DNA from: a virus
IMG/VR virus record: IMGVR_UViG_3300048810_000040
Coordinates: 1 to 25,989 of that record
Length of the DNA: 25,989 nucleotides
Strand: one strand, 5' to 3'
Part shown: positions 21,125 through 25,989 of the stretch, piece by piece
Layout: each line of letters starts with the position of its first letter
Numbering within the stretch: position 1 is the first letter of the stretch
Notes under the pieces: model-generated
What the model was told of the DNA's origin: nothing
Database searches by the model: none
What the model saw: only the letters and a program-made list of their open reading frames with translations
Position numbers and translations under genes: made by a program

Positions 21125-21308
21125 TCTTCTTCTCTTTCACGGTGGCGCGCTCGAAAAGGCGGCACCAAGCTCCAGGGTCGATATCGCCGGCGACGAGCAC
21201 GCACGACTTCGGCTTGCGGAAGTGCTCGCAGACACCGCAATGGCGGGTCATCTTCCCGCGACCGTAGCGGACTGATGCCTTGGAAACTTTCGCTGGCTTC
21301 TCAGCCAT
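21117..21308 (-). CDS. HiPIP-like small four-cysteine protein
   Basis: This is a 63-residue protein. HCGVCEHFRKPKSCVLVAGD followed by IDPGAWCRLFE gives cysteines 24, 27, 36 and 49. The pattern 'C..C..F..P..C..V.G.I.P.GWC.L' is that of small phage proteins related to high-potential iron-sulfur proteins, where four cysteines hold a 4Fe-4S cluster. There is no export signal, so a periplasmic electron carrier is unlikely. The ATG overlaps the previous stop. Structural zinc binding is the alternative. Confidence 0.65.
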   Translation of the reverse strand: MAEKPAKVSKASVRYGRGKMTRHCGVCEHFRKPKSCVLVAGDIDPGAWCRLFERATVKEKKNA

Positions 21309-21762
21309 TGCCGCAGATGTCCTCGGACACGGCGGCGCGGCGCACTGCCAGTCGAACAGCCTTATCCAGCGGCGCACGCATCGCTGTCAGCGTGGATGTG
21401 AATATCGGCCTGTCGCTGATATAGTCGGCGGCGTCGTAGTGGTGCGAGCACAGCACGATGGCCGATCCGCCACCCGGCGTGCCCCACGCGTAATCGATCC
21501 AAGTCATCGGCGGCAGATACAGGGCCTCTCCTGGGATCACGCCGTATTTGTGCTTAGCGCCGTCGTCCAGGTTCACCAGCAGCGTGTTTTTCGTCGGCAC
21601 CAGAAGCTGATGGCACGTCCGCAGGGCATGGCCGCCCCGCCACTGGAACACCTGGTCGGACGAAATGGTGAACGCCCGCACTGCCGGGAACGGCAGCCGG
21701 TCGAGCACGGTCAGCAGTCCGCGGCCGTCCTGGTGACGGGTGAATTTCAGAATGCGGTCCAT
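21301..21762 (-). CDS. WxcM / FdtA-QdtA-like cupin, sugar 3,4-ketoisomerase type
   Basis: This 153-residue protein has the phrases of this cupin family in order: HQDGRGLLTVLDRLPFPAVR (about 10-29), VFQWRGGHALRTCHQLLVP (38-56), a dimer-type centre LYLPPMTWIDYAWGTPGGGS, and IVLCSHHYDAADYISDRP (102-119). The family's members FdtA and QdtA isomerise dTDP-4-keto-6-deoxyglucose at positions 3 and 4 on the way to amino-deoxy sugars. WxcM-like members occur in glycan loci. The conserved His and Tyr (YDAADYI) are present. It suggests that the phage alters an unusual surface sugar. The ATG lies just at the stop of the upstream gene. Confidence 0.75.
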   Translation of the reverse strand: MDRILKFTRHQDGRGLLTVLDRLPFPAVRAFTISSDQVFQWRGGHALRTCHQLLVPTKNTLLVNLDDGAKHKYGVIPGEALYLPPMTWIDYAWGTPGGGSAIVLCSHHYDAADYISDRPIFTSTLTAMRAPLDKAVRLAVRRAAVSEDICGNG

Positions 21763-21953
21763 CAGGTTCCCTTGGGAATATCAGTGACGCGGACGCGGCC
21801 GACGCCAGTTTCGATCCAGATTTCGCCAACCGGCACACGGCCATCAGGGATCACACGCACAGCCCGCGTCGAGTTACCGGCGGCATGCCGCAGCTTCTCG
21901 ATGATCGCGTTCACGTTGCTGCTCGCTGACAGGGGACGAAGGAGGTTCAGCAT
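21762..21953 (-). CDS. Small protein directly downstream of the portal
   Basis: This 63-residue protein has an ATG overlapping the portal stop (TAATG). It includes NVNAIIEKLRHAAGNSTRAV and GEIWIETGVGRVRVTDIPKG. It appears to be the last head-type gene before the accessory block. No family is recognised. Confidence 0.6.
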   Translation of the reverse strand: MLNLLRPLSASSNVNAIIEKLRHAAGNSTRAVRVIPDGRVPVGEIWIETGVGRVRVTDIPKGT

Positions 21954-23875
21954 TACGCGGCTCCCCCAGGCTGTGCTCCAGGACCGCCGCCACCGCCGTT
22001 GATACCCTGGCCGAGCCCGGTGAGCAGCGACATTGCATTCTGGCCGCCGCCGATATCCGTACTTCCGAGCGTCTGAGCGGTCGTTGCAGCGTGCTGCGCG
22101 GCGATCATCGCCTGGGCTTGCTGCTGTTGCTTCTGACGCGCCGCAGTCAATGCCTTCACTGCATCCGGGCTGCGCACGATCTTCTTCGGGATAAACAGCG
22201 TGTCGGACATCTCGCGCCCCCACTCGACGACGTCCCAAAGGTCGGCGATTTCCGGATGGAGTTGCTGCTGGGCGTTCATCTGGTTGGCGAATTCGGTCAG
22301 CGCCGCCGACATCGAGGCCTTGGATGCCAGCGCCAGAACGCCGACGTATTCGACGCCGAGCGGCACGCCTTCGAGCGAGCGCGGCAGCGGCGGCAGCAGG
22401 TTCCGGCGGTTGGCGATCGAGAACACCCGGCGGATGGCCGGGCCCAGGCCTTCGTTTTGAAGTCGCTCGACCACGGGGCCGAGGATTTGCAGCTTTTCCT
22501 GGTTGCGGGCGGCGACTTCGTACGCCGTCATGTCCTTTTTGGTCTGCTCGAGCATGGCGAAGAGGTCATTGAAGAACCCTTCGCGGCAACGCTGCTGGAT
22601 TTGCAGGATGGTCTCGGCGAATTCCCTGGTCTGCGGGTTGACGGTGTAGGCTGGCCGCATGCCGACTTCCGGGCCAAGCTTCGGAACGTAGGTGAGCTTG
22701 CCCGGCAGCACGCTGGCTGGCTCGTTCTTCATCTCGATGCTCGCCAGCATCGGCGGCCGGACCATCTTCTCCTGCGCCTCGGCCATGCGGCTCGTCATCA
22801 CCTGCAACTGCAGGATGTCCGGCATCACATCCATGCCGACGCTGCGGCCGTAGGCGTCGTTGCTGGTGACGCTCCAGCGCGGGCAGATGAATGGCGGCTC
22901 ATGGAAGCCGGACAGGCTCAGAGGCCACTCGTTGCTGGCGCCCCAGATCCAGTAGGCCTCACGCCAGGCGAAGCCACCCGGAACCATGCCAGCGGCTTCG
23001 TCCATGCCCGGGGCGTTGATCGGGCTGTTCGGCTCGATGATGTGGGCGACCAGCCGCTCCACCTCGAGCGCGCCGCCCTTCTGCCGCCACATCTCCTGGA
23101 CTTCCGGCGGGCAGTTTTCGAGTTCGAACATCTCCACGATGGCAGAGATCGTCATCACGAAGAGGCGGCTCAGGACGCCGACGCGGTTGCCGGACGAGCT
23201 CGACAGCAGATATTCGCCGCAGCAGGGCGTGTAGCAGCGGATGAGATCGGCCTGATCTTCGTAAATCAGCATCGGGCCGGTGCCGAAGATCACCAGGTCC
23301 TCAAACATCTGCGCGGCTTCGTCGTAGAAGTTGCTGCGCGCCATGATGGTGTGCAGCCGGTCCTCAACCTCTTCGAACCACTCGATGGCGTCCGGCGGCG
23401 CTTCCGAGCGATCGGCCAGGGCTGGTTTCAGCTTGAACCACTGCCGTGATGGCGACATCTCGTTGGACATGATGCCGGCAGCACAGCGGCGGGCAGCATA
23501 GGTGCCGGTCGGGTCGACGATGTTCTGGTTGATCGGCTGGCCGCGGATCATGGAGTTCGGCGTCGGCATCGCCGTGTTGATGAAGATGCCGCGGCGAGGC
23601 TGAATGTAGGCCTCGAGCAGTTGGTAGTTCTGCATCCATGACTGCCGCCACGAGCGCTGTTGATTAATCCTCTGCTCTGAATGATGCCGAATTTGCGCCC
23701 AATTACTATCAGAACCGTCGGGCCGTCGCTTCTTGGCCTTTGCCGGAGTCTTCGACAACCTATCGGCGCTAGCGTCTGCATACGACAATTCAGCGCGTTT
23801 TCTCGGCGCCCGCTTTGCACCCTCAGGGCGAGGTTGCGCAGCACCGTAGCCAGAATTGCCTACACTCCCGGACAT
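21953..23875 (-). CDS. Portal / head-tail connector protein
   Basis: This 640-residue protein is of the short-tailed-phage connector type (PF12236-like). Landmarks are NIVDPTGTYAARRCAAGIMS (about 118-137), SPSRQWFKLKP, FEDLVIFGTGPMLIYED (about 190-206), and KKDMTAYEVAARNQEKLQIL followed by PVVERLQNEGLGPAIRRVF (about 460-500), the 'R.TA.EV..R..E....LG.V..RL..E...P...R' pattern of portals. The Gln/Ala/Gly-rich end is typical. It forms the dodecameric DNA gate at the head vertex. The ATG at 23875 overlaps the preceding stop (TGATG); a GTG at 23890 is an alternative start. Confidence 0.92.
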   Translation of the reverse strand: MSGSVGNSGYGAAQPRPEGAKRAPRKRAELSYADASADRLSKTPAKAKKRRPDGSDSNWAQIRHHSEQRINQQRSWRQSWMQNYQLLEAYIQPRRGIFINTAMPTPNSMIRGQPINQNIVDPTGTYAARRCAAGIMSNEMSPSRQWFKLKPALADRSEAPPDAIEWFEEVEDRLHTIMARSNFYDEAAQMFEDLVIFGTGPMLIYEDQADLIRCYTPCCGEYLLSSSSGNRVGVLSRLFVMTISAIVEMFELENCPPEVQEMWRQKGGALEVERLVAHIIEPNSPINAPGMDEAAGMVPGGFAWREAYWIWGASNEWPLSLSGFHEPPFICPRWSVTSNDAYGRSVGMDVMPDILQLQVMTSRMAEAQEKMVRPPMLASIEMKNEPASVLPGKLTYVPKLGPEVGMRPAYTVNPQTREFAETILQIQQRCREGFFNDLFAMLEQTKKDMTAYEVAARNQEKLQILGPVVERLQNEGLGPAIRRVFSIANRRNLLPPLPRSLEGVPLGVEYVGVLALASKASMSAALTEFANQMNAQQQLHPEIADLWDVVEWGREMSDTLFIPKKIVRSPDAVKALTAARQKQQQQAQAMIAAQHAATTAQTLGSTDIGGGQNAMSLLTGLGQGINGGGGGPGAQPGGAA

Positions 23876-24495
23876 CAGCAGGCCCCCCACAGCATCTCAA
23901 TCGGGAAGTGCGGATCAACCCACGGACGCATCGGGGCTTCCCATTTATTCTTCGCTGCCGTGGCGGCGCCGGCCCGCCGCGAGTTTTCAGCCTTGGTGAT
24001 CCACTCGCAGTTCCCAGGATCGTAATTCCCCCAGGACGACTTGCGCTCAATGGTCAGATCGTCGGCGTAGCCATTAGCGCGTGCCCAATCGCGGAACACC
24101 GCGAAATCTGACCACTCAGGGCAGACGACAATTCCCTTCGCCAGATAAATGTCCCAGCCACGCGGCGACGAATGCCGACCAGGGTTACAGCGCTCGTGCA
24201 TGGATGCCCATGTACGCCATAACCGCGTCTTGCGGCCCTTGCTGCCCATGAAGTCGCCATGCTTAGCCTTGGCCAACGCCTGCCTCGCGGTTGAGCACTG
24301 GCGACACCCCGGTGTCTTCGTCTGCTTCAGCCGGTAGGTGGCAAGCGTCACCTCGCCGCCGCAGTCGCAGGCGCAGCGCCATTTCGTGACCAGACCGGGG
24401 CCGCCAACCCATTCCTTGATGAGCAATCGGCCGAACCGCACTCCCACATCAACGCCGAGTTCAGCCAGGACGGGCGCTTGCGCTGCGCTCTTCAT
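23875..24495 (-). CDS. Zn-ribbon / HNH-like phage protein (second paralog)
   Basis: This 206-residue protein is of the same family as that at 8809-9498. It has VGVRFGRLLIKEWVG then CACDCGGEV and CRQCS (zinc-ribbon), RTWASMHERCNPG, KGIVVCPEWSDFAVFRDWAR, and TIERKSSWGNYDPGNCEWIT then KAENSRR. The family's Asp in 'IDR' is a Glu here too (TIERK, against EIERL in the other copy). It lies directly before the portal, translation-coupled at both ends (ATGA and TGATG), with no promoter of its own, so it relies on the late operon. Mobile nuclease or derived regulatory protein; activity uncertain. Confidence 0.75.
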   Translation of the reverse strand: MKSAAQAPVLAELGVDVGVRFGRLLIKEWVGGPGLVTKWRCACDCGGEVTLATYRLKQTKTPGCRQCSTARQALAKAKHGDFMGSKGRKTRLWRTWASMHERCNPGRHSSPRGWDIYLAKGIVVCPEWSDFAVFRDWARANGYADDLTIERKSSWGNYDPGNCEWITKAENSRRAGAATAAKNKWEAPMRPWVDPHFPIEMLWGAC

Positions 24496-24683
24496 GGCTT
24501 GAATCCGATCGGCTCACGGTCCTGAACGCGGTAGATCGGCACGCCTTGGGCGGTCACGAGACCGGTTTCACGCGGCGAGTCGTCCTGCGCCCAGACGGTG
24601 ATGGTGGGCAGCGGTTCAGGTATATTTGTTGCCGACACCCATGCGCGCGGCGGCTTGGCCATTGCCTCGTAGCGCGGCTTCAT
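24492..24683 (-). CDS. Small hypothetical phage protein
   Basis: This is a 63-residue protein with MAKPPRAWVSATNIPEPLPT and RETGLVTAQGVPIYRVQDRE. The phrase 'R.TGL....G.PIYR' is common in tiny phage proteins located between terminase and portal genes. Both ends overlap neighbours (ATGA). Function unknown. Confidence 0.6.
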   Translation of the reverse strand: MKPRYEAMAKPPRAWVSATNIPEPLPTITVWAQDDSPRETGLVTAQGVPIYRVQDREPIGFKP

Positions 24684-24901
24684 CGGCGCGCCTCGCTGAT
24701 GCCGAAGCGGGCCACCTCAGTCCAGCAGCCGACGCTCAGCGCCAGCTTGGAGCCGGAGGAAAGGAAAGCCTGGCTGGCGGTTTGCGTGACCGGCCGCCGG
24801 CGCATGAGCGTCGAAGCCCATTGCTCCCGGGCGCGCTGGATGGCCTGCGCGTCGGCGGCGAACTGGGCGGCGGCTTCAAGGATGTCTGCATCGTCGGACA
24901 T
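24680..24901 (-). CDS. Small hypothetical protein
   Basis: This 73-residue protein has AGGAA 8 bases before the ATG. It is alanine-rich and helical (ADILEAAAQFAADAQAIQRA), then has RRRPVTQTASQAFLSSGSKL. No family is recognised. Coupled to the next gene by an ATGA overlap. Confidence 0.5.
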   Translation of the reverse strand: MSDDADILEAAAQFAADAQAIQRAREQWASTLMRRRPVTQTASQAFLSSGSKLALSVGCWTEVARFGISEARR

Positions 24902-24982
24902 GGCTGCGCTTCCTGCGGGTATTCAGGAGCGCGGCCGGGTCCTCCGTGCCGCAGTCAGTGACTCAATAAGCGGAACGACGGG

Positions 24983-25285
24983 TTAATTCAAGCGGGTAGG
25001 CTCATTGAAGCCGCTCAAGCCCGGCAGTTCGAACGGATGCAGATCGGCGTTCCCGTACCAGAACTGCGCGACGATCTTCTGGCTCATGCCTTCGAGAAAG
25101 GCCATTTCTTCGGCAAGACGCGCGTTCGGCTCCAGATACGGGATAGCGTTGATAGCTTCTCGCCATCTCGCAAACTGTCCTAGGTCCTTGACCGCCTTGA
25201 CCGGCATCAGCCCGCAGCGGCGGGCGATCGCCGGCCCTGCCAGCAGGCCAGCCAAGCCAGCGATGAAGCCGCGGCGGGCGATCAT
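24983..25285 (-). CDS. Mini-protein B: Tat-like leader plus central capsid-protein segment
   Basis: This is a 100-residue protein. Residues 1-30 (MIARRGFIAGLAGLLAGPAI then MPVK) look like a twin-arginine or signal-like leader with a hydrophobic core. Residues 56-93 (RLAEEMAFLEGMSQKIVAQF, then WYGN and GFNEP) match the major capsid protein at about 105-142, with about 16 of 23 residues identical in the core and clear DNA-level similarity (for example TCTGGCTCATGCCTTC near 25078, against about 3431). The protein ends just after that segment. The ATG overlaps the stop of mini-protein A. No function is known. Confidence 0.7.
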   Translation of the reverse strand: MIARRGFIAGLAGLLAGPAIARRCGLMPVKAVKDLGQFARWREAINAIPYLEPNARLAEEMAFLEGMSQKIVAQFWYGNADLHPFELPGLSGFNEPTRLN

Positions 25286-25557
25286 GCGGCAATGTCCGAG
25301 ACGGTGTTCCATATACCGGTGTCGGCGTCGAGTTGCTGGATAATCGTTCGTGGACCCCAGTTCAGAGGCCGCCCTGCGTAATCATCTATATGGAGCAACA
25401 CATTGCGGTCGCGGATAGCCTGCACATCGAATTGGACTCGGATTGTCCTCGGCAGCTTCAGTGCCCTCACGGGCATAATCAGCCCTGGCGTCCTGATGAT
25501 AGCCGGAGCGCAGAGGGCGGCGGCGATGCCGGTGAGGAAGCCGCGGCGCTGGATCAC
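25282..25557 (-). CDS. Mini-protein A: Tat-like leader plus C-terminal capsid-protein segment
   Basis: This 91-residue protein starts at a GTG with GGAGGAAGG 8 bases upstream, and the GTG overlaps the previous stop. Residues 1-30 (QRRGFLTGIAAALCAPAIIR then GLIMPV) match the leader of mini-protein B in pattern. Residues 37-65 (RTIRVQFDVQAIRDRNVLLH then DYAGRP) match the capsid protein at about 297-324, with about 18 of 28 identical residues, and DNA similarity is visible (CGGATTGTCCT is shared). It then diverges from the capsid sequence. Tandem arrangement with B shows a common origin of the leaders. Function unknown. Confidence 0.7.
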   Translation of the reverse strand: MIQRRGFLTGIAAALCAPAIIRTPGLIMPVRALKLPRTIRVQFDVQAIRDRNVLLHIDDYAGRPLNWGPRTIIQQLDADTGIWNTVSDIAA

Positions 25558-25910
25558 AGCACGAACCTTCCTCCGTTGGCCTCGGCCATCTGCCGAATGC
25601 GCGCTGGCGTGATGCCGCGTCGCCACGCTCGAAAGACATCTGCGTAGCCATATTCGTGGCAAGCGTCTCGATAGGCCTTGGGCATGCTGTCGACCGCGTC
25701 CATGACCGGCTTCGCCACTTTCTCTGCGTAGTCGGGATGATCGGCAGCGACTTTCGGCTGATAGGCGTTCGTGATGCCGTCCGTCAACGGCCGGCCGTCG
25801 GCGGCGAACCGATCCGGCGCACTTGCGGCGTCGCGCTCCTCGGCTTGCCGCAGCCATGCCAACCGGGAAGCACGTTCACGGGCTCGGCCGACTATCGTTC
25901 GACGCAGCAT
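25554..25910 (-). CDS. Hypothetical helical protein
   Basis: This is a 118-residue protein. A basic N-terminus (RRTIVGRARERASRLAWLRQ) is followed by acidic and helical parts such as DYAEKVAKPVMDAVDSMPKA and ADVFRAWRRGITPARIRQMA. The last phrase ('F.AWRRG.TP..I...A') recurs in small phage proteins, perhaps DNA-contacting helix-turn-helix remnants. The stop overlaps the GTG of mini-protein A. Confidence 0.6.
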   Translation of the reverse strand: MLRRTIVGRARERASRLAWLRQAEERDAASAPDRFAADGRPLTDGITNAYQPKVAADHPDYAEKVAKPVMDAVDSMPKAYRDACHEYGYADVFRAWRRGITPARIRQMAEANGGRFVL

Positions 25911-25989
25911 CGGGTATCAGTGTCTCCGAGATCCGAACTAGCACCAGATGGCCGTTCCGATATTGGAAAGTCAATTCCCCGTGGAAACC
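25876..25989 (-). CDS. C-terminal end of a phage protein (starts beyond the window)
   Basis: The visible 37 residues include GFHGELTFQYRNGHLVLVRI then SETLIPD. 'FHG.L...Y..G..VLVR...T' is the typical end of a small phage protein that often sits next to the terminase genes. It overlaps the next gene's start by 35 bases. Only the end is seen, so the frame is moderately supported. Confidence 0.5.
   Translation of the reverse strand, partial: GFHGELTFQYRNGHLVLVRISETLIPDAASNDSRPSP

Noticed and set aside
21117-21308. Electron-transport HiPIP
   Set aside because: The cysteine spacing matches, but there is no export signal and no redox partner gene. Small zinc-binding phage proteins can look the same, so only 'HiPIP-like' is used.
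22091-23449. 452-residue plus-strand frame opposite the portal gene
   Set aside because: A His/Arg/Leu-rich shadow of the portal coding sequence with no recognisable domain.
24983-25557. A broken second copy of the capsid gene (pseudogene)
   Set aside because: The two segments are in opposite order, in separate overlapping frames with a shared leader and usable starts, and the rest of the capsid is missing. A simple decayed copy would not give this layout.
1-25989. Diversity-generating retroelement, expected because BPP-1-like head genes are present
   Set aside because: No frame has reverse-transcriptase motifs (YxDD and flanks), and no template/variable repeat pair with adenine-specific changes was seen. 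The capsid-like segments near 25 kb differ at all kinds of bases.

Overview
The window looks like part of a tailed-phage (or prophage) genome. It is GC-rich, and its head genes resemble those of the Bordetella phage BPP-1 type (short-tailed) morphogenesis module: portal / head-tail connector, Bbp19-like protein, scaffold-like protein, Bbp17-like major capsid protein and Bbp16-like capsid cement protein. The GC-rich codon use, the IS1595-type transposase and the small Tat-like 'RRGF' phage proteins suggest a proteobacterial, probably alphaproteobacterial, host. That host call is an inference.

Layout. Minus strand, right end (25989 to 21762): small genes next to the packaging end, two tiny tandem paralogs with Tat-like N-termini that each carry a piece of major capsid protein sequence, a Zn-ribbon/HNH-like protein, the portal protein and a small 63-residue protein. 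Minus strand, middle (21762 to 13468): an accessory block with a WxcM/FdtA-type sugar ketoisomerase-like cupin, a HiPIP-like mini protein, a double glycosyltransferase, a GIY-YIG/NUMOD3 homing endonuclease, a radical SAM protein, a phage Dam-type methyltransferase, a tRNA-Met(CAT) with encoded CCA, a HAD/PseT-like phosphatase, an HNH protein, small Zn-binding proteins and a GH24 lysozyme. Plus strand (5085 to 13471): a tightly coupled operon of small phage genes, a GIY-YIG nuclease, a DGQHR/ParB-like protein, a sulfotransferase, a second Zn-ribbon/HNH-like protein, a glycosyltransferase and a methyltransferase. It is followed by an IS1595-type transposase and a HicB-like two-gene unit. Minus strand, left end (4978 to 1): the rest of the head module (Bbp19-like, scaffold, capsid, cement, a 210-residue protein and the start of a further structural gene). 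Two free-standing HNH genes interrupt this part.

How it fits together. The head module is split: portal and Bbp19-like genes lie about 17 kb apart, with a cargo island on both strands between them. The island is rich in genes for surface-glycan chemistry (two glycosyltransferase genes, sulfotransferase, sugar ketoisomerase, methyltransferase). It also carries lysis and DNA-modification genes and several mobile nucleases. Seven HNH, HNH-like or GIY-YIG genes occur in 26 kb, and three of them appear to have their own sigma70-type promoters. Most other genes overlap by 1-4 bases, which implies translational coupling.

The most unusual observation is the pair of mini-genes at 24983-25557. They share a Tat-like leader and carry two different, separately located segments of the phage's own capsid protein. 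No reverse transcriptase, CRISPR array or integrase was seen.
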